Notes under the pieces: model-generated
Databases searched by the model: none
Told to the model about the DNA's origin: nothing
What the model saw: only the letters and a program-made list of their open reading frames with translations
Shown here: positions 51,412-60,768 of the stretch, piece by piece
Layout: each line of letters starts with the position of its first letter
Position numbering within the stretch: position 1 is the first letter of the stretch
Program-made: the position numbers and the translations under genes
Source of the DNA: Ignavibacteria bacterium
GTDB taxonomy: Bacteria; Bacteroidota; Ignavibacteria; UBA10030
Length of the DNA stretch: 64,000 nt
Direction: 5' to 3'
NCBI GenBank assembly: GCA_016873805.1
Contig: VGVZ01000005.1
Span: 62,001 to 126,000 of the forward strand

Positions 51412-52770
51412 TTATCCACCGATGAGTATTCCCGCAATGGTGGCAGTGAGGAGAGTTGCCAACGATCCGCCAAGTACTGCACGGAGACCCAGGGACGCGA
51501 GATCCTTGCGTCGATGGGGTGCCATCGGGCTGATGCCCCCGATCTGAATGGCAATCGATGAGAAGTTCGCGAATCCGCACAGGGCAAACGTAGCCATCGC
51601 AATCGCCTTCTCGGAAAAGAGCTTTCCGTCGGCAACGAGCTTCGACATGTCGAGGTAACTGACGAACTCGTTGAGAACGATCTTGGTGCCAAAAAGGCTT
51701 CCGAATTGAAATGCCTCAGCGGAGGGCACGCCGATTGCCAATCCGATGAATTGAAAGATGAAGCCAAGAATCAGCTGGAGATTCAAGGGCTGGCCATAGC
51801 TCGCCTGAAGATATGAATTGATCCCTAACCAACCACCGAGCGCTGCAAGTAAGTAGTTAAACAGTGCAATTAAGGCAATAAATGCCAACAACATAGCACC
51901 GACGTTTAGAGCCAATTGAAGGCCGTCAGAAGCTCCTGCCGCAGCCGCCTCGATAACGTTCTTAGACGTCTTTTCGACCTTCACCTTTACAGACCCCTTC
52001 GTTTGCGGTTCACCAACTTCCGGGAAGATGATCTTTGATATGAGAAGAGCGGCGGGAGCAGCCATGATGGATGCTCCGAGGAGCTGGGCGGCAAATCTGA
52101 CTTGAGCGGCCTCCACCGTCAGATTGTGAGTCTGGGCGAACGAGTAGCCGAGCATCTGGACATAGGCAGCCATTACACCGCCAGCGATGGTCGCCATTCC
52201 ACCCGTCATCACTGTCAGAAGTTCGGAGTTGGTCATCGTTCCGACAAAGGGGCGGATCATCAACGGGGCTTCGGTCTGACCTACAAAGATGTTGGCAGTG
52301 TTGGAGAGAGACTCCGCGCCGCTGGTTCCCATCAGTCGAGCCATCACCCAGGCCATTCCCTGAACAACCTTCTGCATGACGCCGAGATAATACAGAACGG
52401 ACATGAGACAGGAAAAGAAGATGATTGTGGGGAGGACCTGGAAGGCGAAGAAGAACCCGAGTGATTCCGGCGTTCCCGGTCCGTTCGCCAGATTACCGAA
52501 GACAAACCGCGCCCCCTCCGTTGTGAACCCCAGAATCACCACAAAACCCTCAGCGATTGATTCAAAGAAGAGTTTTGGCCACCCAAGCGGGGCGAAGACC
52601 TCTCCCAGAACACGCCCCTTGATGACAAGCACACCAAAAACGATTTGAATACCGAGGCCGGTCGCGACAAGTCTCCAATTCACTCGCCGCTTGTTGTTCG
52701 AAAAGATGAAGGCGATCCCAAGCACAACAGCTATTCCAAGGAGGCCATGGAGAATGGAGGGAATGCTCAT
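51412..52770 (-). CDS. NupC-family concentrative nucleoside transporter
   Basis: VFVGQTEAPLMIRPFVGTMTNSELLTVMTGGMATIAGGVMAAYV. Confidence 0.92.
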   Translation of the reverse strand: MSIPSILHGLLGIAVVLGIAFIFSNNKRRVNWRLVATGLGIQIVFGVLVIKGRVLGEVFAPLGWPKLFFESIAEGFVVILGFTTEGARFVFGNLANGPGTPESLGFFFAFQVLPTIIFFSCLMSVLYYLGVMQKVVQGMAWVMARLMGTSGAESLSNTANIFVGQTEAPLMIRPFVGTMTNSELLTVMTGGMATIAGGVMAAYVQMLGYSFAQTHNLTVEAAQVRFAAQLLGASIMAAPAALLISKIIFPEVGEPQTKGSVKVKVEKTSKNVIEAAAAGASDGLQLALNVGAMLLAFIALIALFNYLLAALGGWLGINSYLQASYGQPLNLQLILGFIFQFIGLAIGVPSAEAFQFGSLFGTKIVLNEFVSYLDMSKLVADGKLFSEKAIAMATFALCGFANFSSIAIQIGGISPMAPHRRKDLASLGLRAVLGGSLATLLTATIAGILIGG

Positions 52771-52905
52771 GATTGTACTCCGGTGCTCAAAGGGTGGGAA
52801 ATATGTTCACTGCCGTTGCGCGAGTAGTCTGCTTGCATGTGCTGTTGAGCTCCGTCGGGACGGTGAGTGGGATCGATTCGCCCCGACCGGCCGGTGAGAC
52901 TCCCG

Positions 52906-53490
52906 CTATTCGTTAGGCGGTTCAAAGCAGTGGCGGCAACGCGCTTCGTAAATGTCTTTCGCGCCGATGACGACAAGGTCATGTTGCTGAGTCTTTCGCT
53001 GAGTTCGATCAGCCGGATTGCCACAGACCATGCAGATGGCGAGGGTCTTCGTGATATACTCAGCAACAGCCAAGAGAGAAGGTATGGGGGAAAAAGGTCT
53101 CCCGCGGTAATCCTGATCGAGTCCCGCCACGATTACCCGCTTTCCCTGGTTGGCGAGTTCTTCGCAGACGGAGACGAGGCTCTCGTCGAAGAACTGTGCC
53201 TCATCGATGCCGATGACTTGCGCGTTTTTCGTGAGAGGCGGAATTTCGGTCGCATGTTGCACGGCGTGGGATACCAGTGATTGATCGCTGTGCGAAACGA
53301 TATGGTCGCTGCTGAATCTGGTATCGATTCGGGGCTTGAAGACAGCTACGTTCTGACGAGCGATCTGAGCGCGTCTCATGCGCCTGATAAGTTCTTCAGT
53401 CTTTCCGCTGAACATGCACCCGCAGATGACTTCAATCCAGCCGGTATCGCGCGGGACGAGATGTTGCGACCATGTATCCATGAACTTCAA
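52906..53490 (-). CDS. tdk: Thymidine kinase
   Basis: IEVICGCMFSGKTEELIRRMRRAQIA, DEAQFFDE. Confidence 0.94.
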   Translation of the reverse strand: MKFMDTWSQHLVPRDTGWIEVICGCMFSGKTEELIRRMRRAQIARQNVAVFKPRIDTRFSSDHIVSHSDQSLVSHAVQHATEIPPLTKNAQVIGIDEAQFFDESLVSVCEELANQGKRVIVAGLDQDYRGRPFSPIPSLLAVAEYITKTLAICMVCGNPADRTQRKTQQHDLVVIGAKDIYEARCRHCFEPPNE

Positions 53491-53493
53491 CCT

Positions 53494-53931
53494 CTATGAT
53501 CGGTGTGGATTTTTCAGATTCTTTGGGGTGAAGGCAAGTGGAAGAAGCTCTTTCAGCTTCACAATTTCCATCTCACCCTTCGCATTGGCCATGATAAAAT
53601 CGATGTTGCCGGCCAGGTCCATCAGAACTTGACGGCAGGCTCCGCAGGGGGGGGTGAATCCCGATTCGTCGGAAATCACAGCAATGGCTCGAAAATTCCG
53701 CTCTCCTTCGGAAATCGCCTTGAAAACGGCTGTACGCTCCGCACAGATCGTAAGACCGTAGCTGCTGTTTTCGATATTGCAGCCGGTGTAGATCCGTCCA
53801 TCCGTCGCGAGTAAGGCTGCGCCGACGTGGAAATTCGAAAACGGCGCGTGTGCCAGCCGGCGCACTGATTGGGCAACCGAGACAAGTTGCTTGTACTGGG
53901 TCAGTTTGGAAGATGGTCTTCGTGGGGCCAC
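53494..53931 (-). CDS. cdd: Cytidine deaminase (start uncertain: GTG 53931 or TTG 53970; ORF track start 54015 lies upstream of the putative promoter)
   Basis: FHVGAALLATDGRIYTGCNIENSSYGLTICAERTAVFKA, TPPCGACRQVL. Confidence 0.9.
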   Translation of the reverse strand: MAPRRPSSKLTQYKQLVSVAQSVRRLAHAPFSNFHVGAALLATDGRIYTGCNIENSSYGLTICAERTAVFKAISEGERNFRAIAVISDESGFTPPCGACRQVLMDLAGNIDFIMANAKGEMEIVKLKELLPLAFTPKNLKNPHRS

Positions 53932-53976
53932 AGGAGTGTCATTCCGCGTGCTGGTGATAGTGAATTCCAAGGCCGG

Positions 53977-54007
53977 AAAATATAGCCAAGATTGGATTGA
54001 GAAGCAA
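53977..54007 (-). promoter_or_regulatory. Putative promoter TTG-N20-TATATTTT for cdd-tdk
   Basis: Minus strand: TTG 54007-54005, TATATTTT 53984-53977. Confidence 0.6.
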
Positions 54008-54132
54008 TTTGACATCTGATTTGAGGAATCAACATGTGGATCCTGAATCAGACTTCAGTTGATGGGAATGGTGAAGAAAGATAAGATCGATCTGCCGAGT
54101 TGACGGTGTTCGACGCATGAGTTCCTGACGTA

Positions 54133-54163
54133 TTGTAAGTCAGGGCAAGAAACGCTATATTTT
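54133..54163 (+). promoter_or_regulatory. Putative promoter TTG-N20-TATATTTT for the PASTA gene
   Basis: TTG 54133-54135, TATATTTT 54156-54163; ATG at 54177. Confidence 0.6.
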
Positions 54164-54176
54164 TCCCGTATTTGCC

Positions 54177-54944
54177 ATGACGAAGAAGAAAAGAACATTG
54201 AAGCTCAATTTGCGACGTGCCGCGATCGTGGGCGTCATTGGGATCGCCGGGTTACTCCTTCTCGACTGGGTGGTCATGCCGATCTACGTGCAGCAGGGGA
54301 AAACCACGAGGGTTCCGCATGTCGTTGGGCTAACTGAAGAAGAAGCAATGCGTCTCCTGGCTGATCACGGCCTGCAGGGACATCGTGGGGATGTACGGGT
54401 GGACAAGTACTATCCTGTCGGATCAGTCGCATTTCAGAACCCGCCTGCAGATGCAGAGGTGAAGTTCGGTCGGGGAGTCTACTTGACGATTAGCAGTGGG
54501 GAGAATCAAGTCATCATGCCGGCGCTGAGGGGGCGATCGCTGCGCGATGCGTCGCTGGTGGTGGAGCGACTTGGGTTCCGTCTGGGTGAAGTGCGTTACG
54601 CGGTTTCCACCGAATTCCCCGAAAACACGATCATTGAGCAGTCGGTGCCGGAATCTACCCGAGTGAAGCCGGGGAGTTCGATTTCCTTCATCGTCAGCCA
54701 GGGTCCCAGCACCGACCGGATTCCTGTGCCGTTTGTGGTCAAGCGACCATTGGCAGAGGCACAACGAATGATCTTGAACGCCGGGCTCAATGTCGGCCAG
54801 ATCACGTATCAAGCGAGCCTGGAGCTTCTTCCCAACACGGTCATCGACCAATATCCGCGGTTCGGCAGCTTTGTGGCTTCAGGCGACTCCATTGCTCTCT
54901 TCGTTGCGCAAAAAACAGACACTTCGGCGGTCCGTGAGTACTAA
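54177..54944 (+). CDS. Membrane-anchored PASTA-domain protein without kinase domain
   Basis: N-terminal TM, then three PASTA-like repeats (TTRVPHVVGLTEEEAMRLLADHGLQG, VIMPALRGRSLRDASLVVERLGFRLG, IPVPFVVKRPLAEAQRMILNAGLNVG). Confidence 0.88.
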   Translation: MTKKKRTLKLNLRRAAIVGVIGIAGLLLLDWVVMPIYVQQGKTTRVPHVVGLTEEEAMRLLADHGLQGHRGDVRVDKYYPVGSVAFQNPPADAEVKFGRGVYLTISSGENQVIMPALRGRSLRDASLVVERLGFRLGEVRYAVSTEFPENTIIEQSVPESTRVKPGSSISFIVSQGPSTDRIPVPFVVKRPLAEAQRMILNAGLNVGQITYQASLELLPNTVIDQYPRFGSFVASGDSIALFVAQKTDTSAVREY

Positions 54945-55608
54945 TCCACTCCCAATCATCGTTGCGCCTTCCGTGCTTGCTTCGGATTTCGCGAATCTTC
55001 GTGAAAACCTCACCAGGATCGAGGCGGGGGGAGCGGAATGGGTCCATCTTGACGTCATGGATGGGCATTTTGTCCCGAATATCACGTTCGGCCCGCCTGT
55101 CATTCGATCGATTCGGAAGCATTCAACGCTTGTGTTTGATACACACCTGATGATTGAGGAACCGGATCGGTATCTTGGTGCTTTTCGTGCGGCTGGGGCT
55201 GACATTATCACGGTGCATCAGGAAGTTTGTCCGAACCTGGAGCGCACGATCGCGAAAATCAAGGGACTGGGAGCGAAGACTGGCGTGGCAATTAATCCTG
55301 CCACATCGGTGGACGTTCTCGAGGAGTTTCTCCACGACCTCGATCTTGTTCTTGTCATGTCCGTACATCCGGGCTTTGGCGGTCAGGAATTCATGAAGGA
55401 ATCGATTGACAAGATCTCGCGGTTGCGCCGGCTGATTGATCATGCGCATCTTTCGGTCCATCTTGAAGTAGATGGCGGGATTGATGCGCGGACAGCAGGC
55501 CAGGTGGTGGCCGCGGGGGCGAACGTGCTTGTTGCGGGGACGGCCATCTTTGGCCACCCCTCGCCGGAGAGAGCCGTTCGGGAATTGAGGGAAGCGGCAA
55601 TGAGCTAG
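54934..55608 (+). CDS. rpe: Ribulose-phosphate 3-epimerase (GTG start)
   Basis: IVAPSVLASDFANL, HLDVMDGHFVPNITFGPPVI, MSVHPGFGGQEF, LEVDGGI. Confidence 0.95.
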   Translation: MSTNPLPIIVAPSVLASDFANLRENLTRIEAGGAEWVHLDVMDGHFVPNITFGPPVIRSIRKHSTLVFDTHLMIEEPDRYLGAFRAAGADIITVHQEVCPNLERTIAKIKGLGAKTGVAINPATSVDVLEEFLHDLDLVLVMSVHPGFGGQEFMKESIDKISRLRRLIDHAHLSVHLEVDGGIDARTAGQVVAAGANVLVAGTAIFGHPSPERAVRELREAAMS

Positions 55609-55649
55609 CGTGATAGGGTGCAGCAAGGAATTGTGGAAGGATGTTCTCG

Positions 55650-55683
55650 ATGCCCGTGGGTGCCACACCCGCGGGCATTTTTT
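55650..55683 (+). terminator. Rho-independent terminator after rpe
   Basis: ATGCCCGTGGGT-gccac-ACCCGCGGGCAT + T-run. Confidence 0.85.
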
Positions 55684-55698
55684 GTTGAAAAATACCTC

Positions 55699-55729
55699 TT
55701 GACAAAGTCGCATGATGAGCTTATATTTG
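55699..55729 (+). promoter_or_regulatory. Putative promoter TTGACA, TTG-N20-TATATTTG, for the Lrp/AsnC gene
   Basis: TTG 55699-55701, TATATTTG 55722-55729. Confidence 0.65.
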
Positions 55730-55788
55730 TAGCCACGGAGCTGTTTCAACCTTAATTAGTAAGGTCAGTATACAAGAAGACCGACATT

Positions 55789-56259
55789 ATGAAACCACAC
55801 GCGCTTGATGAGATTGACGTGAAATTGTTGGAGGTTCTGCAGGAGGATGGAAGAACGAAACGGAACGAATTGGCCGAAATCGTCGGGCTCTCCCTTCCGG
55901 CGGTGAGCGAGCGCCTGCGAAAACTCGAAGAGTCGGGATACATCCTCGGATACGCCGCCAGGTTAGATCACAAAATGCTGAGCCGGGATGTGACGGCGTT
56001 CATCCTTGTGACCGTAGATTCATCGAAGCATTTCTCGTCGTTTGTCGAGAACGTCCATCATCACGATGAAATCCTCGAATGCCACGCAATCACCGGCGAT
56101 GGAACGCATCTGCTGAAAGTGCGTACCTACAATACGGCCTCACTCGAAAAAATGCTTGCAAGGATACAGTCGTGGAACGGTGTCGCAAAAACAACCACGA
56201 GCGTGGTGCTCTCGAGCACCAAAGAGACATTGCGATTGAAACTCAATAAACCGAAATAA
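55789..56259 (+). CDS. Lrp/AsnC-family transcriptional regulator
   Basis: [47 protein letters not shown]. Confidence 0.92.
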   Translation: MKPHALDEIDVKLLEVLQEDGRTKRNELAEIVGLSLPAVSERLRKLEESGYILGYAARLDHKMLSRDVTAFILVTVDSSKHFSSFVENVHHHDEILECHAITGDGTHLLKVRTYNTASLEKMLARIQSWNGVAKTTTSVVLSSTKETLRLKLNKPK

Positions 56260-56285
56260 TCACTCAAAGAGAGGGAGAGACGTTC

Positions 56286-57722
56286 ATGTCTACCGAAACA
56301 AAATCGCTGCCAGGTGTTGCGGAGGTTTTGGACATCATCAAATCGAATGATGTCAAAGTGATTGATCTGAAGTTCTGCGATCTGCTGGGACAATGGCAGC
56401 ATTTTTCGCTCACCGCCAAGGAGTTCACCGGCGAGATCTTCGAAGAAGGGATGGGCTTTGACGGATCAAGTATCAGGGGTTTCCAGAAGATCCACGAGAG
56501 CGACATGATTCTCTTCCCCGATCCGAGTTCTGCGTTCCTTGACCCGTTTACCCAGGTTCCGACACTCAGTCTGACATGCGACATCGCAGATCCAATCACC
56601 AGAGAGAGCTATGCACGAGATCCACGGAACGTAGCCAAACGTGCCGAGAATTATTTGAAGTCTTCCGGGATCGCAGATACCGCATTCTTCGGACCAGAAC
56701 CGGAGTTCTTCATCCTCGATCATATTCGGTACGACCAATCGCACCATTTCGGATACTACTACATCGATTCCGAGGAAGGATTCTGGAACAGCGGCAGCAA
56801 CGGCACGCAGAACCTCGGTCACAAACCGCGCTACAAGGAAGGGTACTTCCCGACATCACCAATCGACACGCTCCAGGATCTCCGAACAGATATGGTTCTG
56901 ACGCTCGAAGCCGTGGGGATCAATGTCGAGGTACACCATCATGAAGTGGCCACCGCGGGGCAGACCGAAATCGATATGCGCCGGGACACGCTCACCAAAA
57001 TGGCGGACAACTTCCTGGTGTACAAGTACGTGACGAAGAATGTCGCGAAGAAACATGGCAAAACGGTTACCTTCATGGCCAAGCCGATTTACGGCGACAA
57101 CGGATCGGGCATGCACGTTCACCAGAGTCTCTGGAAAGGAGGAAAGCCCCTTTTCTCCGGCAACGGCTATGCCGGACTGAGCGAGATGGCACTCTACTAC
57201 ATTGGGGGGATTCTGAAGCACGCTCCCGCCCTCTGTGCGATTTCCAACCCGACAACGAATTCCTACAAACGGCTTGTCCCCGGGTATGAAGCGCCTGTCA
57301 ATTTGGCTTATTCTCAGCGGAATCGGTCCGCCGCCGTCCGGATCCCAATGTACTCGTCAAATCCGAAGGCAAAGCGGATCGAGTTTCGATGTCCCGACCC
57401 AATGTGCAATCCGTATCTCGCGTTCGCGGCCATGATGATGGCGGGGATCGATGGAATCATCAACAAGATTCATCCGGGCAATCCTCTCGACAAAGACATT
57501 TACGATATGCCTCCCGAGGAACTCCGGGACGTGCCGTCGACTCCCGGTTCGCTCGAAGAGGCTCTCAACGCCCTTGCCGATGATCATGAGTTCATGCTGC
57601 GCGGCGATGTGTTCAGCGAAGACTTGATCAAGACATGGATCGAATACAAGATGGCGAAAGAGGTGAAACCGATGCAGCTCCGACCACACCCGTACGAGTT
57701 CGTTCTCTACTATGATGTGTGA
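56286..57722 (+). CDS. glnA: Glutamine synthetase type I
   Basis: [66 protein letters not shown]. Confidence 0.95.
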   Translation: MSTETKSLPGVAEVLDIIKSNDVKVIDLKFCDLLGQWQHFSLTAKEFTGEIFEEGMGFDGSSIRGFQKIHESDMILFPDPSSAFLDPFTQVPTLSLTCDIADPITRESYARDPRNVAKRAENYLKSSGIADTAFFGPEPEFFILDHIRYDQSHHFGYYYIDSEEGFWNSGSNGTQNLGHKPRYKEGYFPTSPIDTLQDLRTDMVLTLEAVGINVEVHHHEVATAGQTEIDMRRDTLTKMADNFLVYKYVTKNVAKKHGKTVTFMAKPIYGDNGSGMHVHQSLWKGGKPLFSGNGYAGLSEMALYYIGGILKHAPALCAISNPTTNSYKRLVPGYEAPVNLAYSQRNRSAAVRIPMYSSNPKAKRIEFRCPDPMCNPYLAFAAMMMAGIDGIINKIHPGNPLDKDIYDMPPEELRDVPSTPGSLEEALNALADDHEFMLRGDVFSEDLIKTWIEYKMAKEVKPMQLRPHPYEFVLYYDV

Positions 57723-57753
57723 TACGGTATCGGGGTGATGAGGCAAACGAGAT

Positions 57754-57783
57754 CCCGTCCCGATTGTTCTCGGGGCGGGTTTC
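57754..57783 (+). terminator. Rho-independent terminator after glnA
   Basis: CCCGTCCCG-attgttct-CGGGGCGGG + TTTCTT. Confidence 0.7.
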
Positions 57784-57801
57784 TTGTTTTCAGGCGATTT
57801 C

Positions 57802-57832
57802 TTGCATTTCACCGCGCTTCTGGCTATTTTCT
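57802..57832 (+). promoter_or_regulatory. Putative promoter TTG-N20-TATTTTCT
   Basis: TTG 57802-57804, TATTTTCT 57825-57832; ATG 57852. Confidence 0.5.
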
Positions 57833-57851
57833 TTCCGCAGTTCCTTCCCTT

Positions 57852-58634
57852 ATGGACTATACGCGCATCAAATACGAGGTTGATCAACGCGTCTGCACGA
57901 TCTCGCTGAGCCGCCCCGAGAAGCGAAACGCTTTCGACGACAAGATGGTGGCCGAGCTCACCACAGCCTTTTACCAGGCCCAGAAGGATTCGAAATCAAA
58001 GGTTATACTTCTCAAGGGGGAAGGCGATGCCTTTTGCGCGGGGGCCGATCTGGCGTACCTGCAACGCATTTCGAAGTTCGACTTCAATCAGAACCAGGAA
58101 GACTCATCGAGCTTGATGAAGCTCTTGCTGCAGATCTACTCAAACCGGAAGCCGGTCATTGCCGTCGTTCGTGGGCCTGCGATCGCCGGCGGGTGTGGTC
58201 TGGCGACCGTGTGCGATATCATCGTGGCCTCGAAGGAGACCGCGATGTTCGGTTACACGGAAGTACGGATTGGCTTCATCCCTGCCTTGGTGATGGTGTT
58301 TCTCGTTCGAAGAATTGGGGAGGGACGTGCGCGTGAGTTGGCGTTGCGCGGGAATCTCCTCACGGCCGATGAAGCATACACCATCGGCCTGGTCAATCAT
58401 GTTGTACCCGAAACAGAACTCGACAAGCGCGCACAGGAACTCGCCCAGGAGCTGATCAAGAAATCGAGTGCCTCATCGATGGGCTTGATCAAGGAACTCA
58501 TCGCGAGAATCCATGGAATGTCGACAAGCGACGCGCTTGACTATGCGGCGAATCTGAACGCTCTGACGCGCATGACCGACGACTGCAAAAAGGGGATCGA
58601 GGCCTTCCTGAAGAAGGAGTCCATCAAATGGTAA
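57852..58634 (+). CDS. Enoyl-CoA hydratase/isomerase family protein (methylglutaconyl-CoA hydratase-like)
   Basis: ISLSRPEKRNAFDDKMV, GDAFCAGADLAYLQRI, GPAIAGGCGLATVCDII, FGYTEVRIGFIPA. Confidence 0.85.
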   Translation: MDYTRIKYEVDQRVCTISLSRPEKRNAFDDKMVAELTTAFYQAQKDSKSKVILLKGEGDAFCAGADLAYLQRISKFDFNQNQEDSSSLMKLLLQIYSNRKPVIAVVRGPAIAGGCGLATVCDIIVASKETAMFGYTEVRIGFIPALVMVFLVRRIGEGRARELALRGNLLTADEAYTIGLVNHVVPETELDKRAQELAQELIKKSSASSMGLIKELIARIHGMSTSDALDYAANLNALTRMTDDCKKGIEAFLKKESIKW

Positions 58635-59173
58635 ACGAGCACAGCGGCATTCATCCTCTTGCCGCAAGCATCCGGAACATACCGGACTTTCCGAAGCCGG
58701 GAATTGTGTTCCGGGACATTACCACGCTTTGGAAAGATCCTTCTGCGTTCCGGGAGGTCGTCGAGATATTCGTTCGAAGATATCGTGGGGCGGGAATCGA
58801 GAAGATCGTCTGCGTGGAATCACGCGGATTCGTGTTTGGCGGGGCCCTCGCACAGGAACTCGGTGTCGGTCTGGTGCCCGTACGCAAGAAAGGAAAGCTT
58901 CCGTCGAAGACGATTCGAGCCCAATACGATCTGGAGTACGGAACGGACACGATCGAGATCCATGCGGATGCGATCACCCGGGGAGAGAAGATTCTGATCC
59001 ATGATGATCTCCTGGCAACAGGGGGGACGATTCAGGCAACGTGTGAACTTGTCGAGCAGTTGGGAGGAACGATCGTCGAAATTGCTTTCCTCATGGAATT
59101 GAGTTTCCTCAAGGGACGGGATCGACTCAAGGGGAAAGAGATCTTTTCGATCATTCGCTATGATCACGAATAG
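58628..59173 (+). CDS. apt: Adenine phosphoribosyltransferase
   Basis: IRNIPDFPKPGIVFRDITTLWKD, VESRGFVFGGALA, HDDLLATGGTIQAT. Confidence 0.94.
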   Translation: MVNEHSGIHPLAASIRNIPDFPKPGIVFRDITTLWKDPSAFREVVEIFVRRYRGAGIEKIVCVESRGFVFGGALAQELGVGLVPVRKKGKLPSKTIRAQYDLEYGTDTIEIHADAITRGEKILIHDDLLATGGTIQATCELVEQLGGTIVEIAFLMELSFLKGRDRLKGKEIFSIIRYDHE

Positions 59174-59207
59174 TCTCGTCGCCGATACCGAATCCAATTA
59201 TCTTGAT

Positions 59208-59236
59208 CAGCCCCAGCGGTGGGGCTGTTCGGTTTT
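59208..59236 (+). terminator. Possible terminator after apt
   Basis: CAGCCCCA-gcgg-TGGGGCTG followed by ttcggtttt. Confidence 0.4.
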
Positions 59237-59302
59237 CAGCGCAGGCGCAGAGGTCTTGCTCCACAAGACACAAGGCGATCCCGCCTCTTTATCGGAGAGA
59301 GC

Positions 59303-60682
59303 ATGAAATTCAAGACAATCATTGAGCCGTTCAAAATAAAATCGATCGAACCGATACGGTCTACCACGCCGGAGGAGCGCGCACAATACCTGCGCGAGAG
59401 TCATTACAACGTCTTCTTGTTGAGAGCGGAAGACGTCTTGATCGATCTCCTCACCGACAGCGGAACGTCCGCCATGAGTTCTCACCAGTGGGCCGGAATC
59501 ATGGATGGCGACGAAGCGTATGCGGGCTCGAAAAGCTTCTTTCGTTTTCAGCGGGTTGTCCAGGAATTGACAGGGATGAAGCATGTCATCCCGACTCATC
59601 AGGGCCGGGCGGCGGAAAAAATTCTCTTCACGATCACCGGCGGGAGCGGCAAGTTGGTTCCCAACAACACACACTTTGACACGACACGAGCGAACGTGGA
59701 GTACAGCGGTGCTCAGGCCATCGACTTCCCGACGGCCGAAGGGCGTCAACCCGATGTGATCGCCGACTTCAAAGGAAACATCGACCTTGCGCAATTGGAA
59801 CGATTTATCGAGGAACGGGGAAAAGAAAACATCCCCCTCTGCATGATTACGGTTACAAACAATTCAGGGGGCGGCCAGCCTGTCTCCATGAGAAACATTC
59901 GTTCGGCAAAGGAGCTCTTATCAAAGTACGGCATTCCTCTCTTCCTTGATGCGTGCCGGTTTGCGGAAAATGCATTCTTCATCAAGAAGCGTGAACAGGG
60001 ATACCACGACAAGACGGTACGAGAGATCGCCCGGGAAATGTTCTCGTATGCGGATGGATGCACGATGAGCGCGAAGAAGGATGGGCTTGTGAATATGGGA
60101 GGATTTCTCGCGTTGAACGACGATCACCTCGCATCCCAGGCACGGAACATCCTCATTGTGACGGAAGGCTTTCCCACATACGGAGGTTTGTCGGGACGTG
60201 ACCTCGAAGCGATCGCCCAAGGACTGGAGGAGGTGCTCGACGAAAATTACTTGACCTATCGCATCCGATCGGTCGAGTACTTGGGGGAGAAACTTGTCGC
60301 AGCCGGCGTTCCGATTGTGCGCCCTCCCGGCGGGCATGCGGTCTATCTCGATGCCCGGGCGTTTGCGCCTCACATACCGCCTCACGAGTATCCGGGTCAG
60401 ACGATTGTGTGTGAACTTTATCGACAGGGAGGAATCCGCGCCGTTGAGATTGGGAGTGTCATGTTTGGGAAGTACGATTCAACCGGAAACCTCGTTTCTC
60501 CGGCGATGGAACTGGTACGGCTGGCGATTCCGCGTCGCGTCTATACCCAAAGTCATATCGATTATGTTTCTGAAGTCGTTCAAGCGGTCTTTGAGGGACG
60601 GAAGCGCCTTAAGGGCTACAAGATTATTGAGGAAGCGCCGATCCTTCGTCATTTCACTGCGAAGTTTGAGCCGATCATATAG
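59303..60682 (+). CDS. tnaA: Tryptophanase (tryptophanase/tyrosine phenol-lyase family)
   Basis: IDLLTDSGTSAMSSHQWAGIMDGDEAYAGS, IPTHQGRAAEKI, CTMSAKKDGLVNMGGFL, GIRAVEIGSVMFG. Confidence 0.88.
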   Translation: MKFKTIIEPFKIKSIEPIRSTTPEERAQYLRESHYNVFLLRAEDVLIDLLTDSGTSAMSSHQWAGIMDGDEAYAGSKSFFRFQRVVQELTGMKHVIPTHQGRAAEKILFTITGGSGKLVPNNTHFDTTRANVEYSGAQAIDFPTAEGRQPDVIADFKGNIDLAQLERFIEERGKENIPLCMITVTNNSGGGQPVSMRNIRSAKELLSKYGIPLFLDACRFAENAFFIKKREQGYHDKTVREIAREMFSYADGCTMSAKKDGLVNMGGFLALNDDHLASQARNILIVTEGFPTYGGLSGRDLEAIAQGLEEVLDENYLTYRIRSVEYLGEKLVAAGVPIVRPPGGHAVYLDARAFAPHIPPHEYPGQTIVCELYRQGGIRAVEIGSVMFGKYDSTGNLVSPAMELVRLAIPRRVYTQSHIDYVSEVVQAVFEGRKRLKGYKIIEEAPILRHFTAKFEPII

Positions 60683-60712
60683 TACCGCAATTCTCGAAGT
60701 GGCCGAATTCCT

Positions 60713-60743
60713 TTGCTTCGCGAGTACCTTCTTCATACATTGC
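60713..60743 (+). promoter_or_regulatory. Putative promoter TTG-N20-TACATTGC
   Basis: TTG 60713-60715, TACATTGC 60736-60743; ATG 60769. Confidence 0.4.
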
Positions 60744-60768
60744 GTCGGATTTTTGGAGCCCTGTTCGG

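Noticed and set aside
59174-59302. TnaC-like leader peptide controlling tnaA
   Set aside because: No short ORF with a critical Trp and suitable start was found between apt and tnaA.
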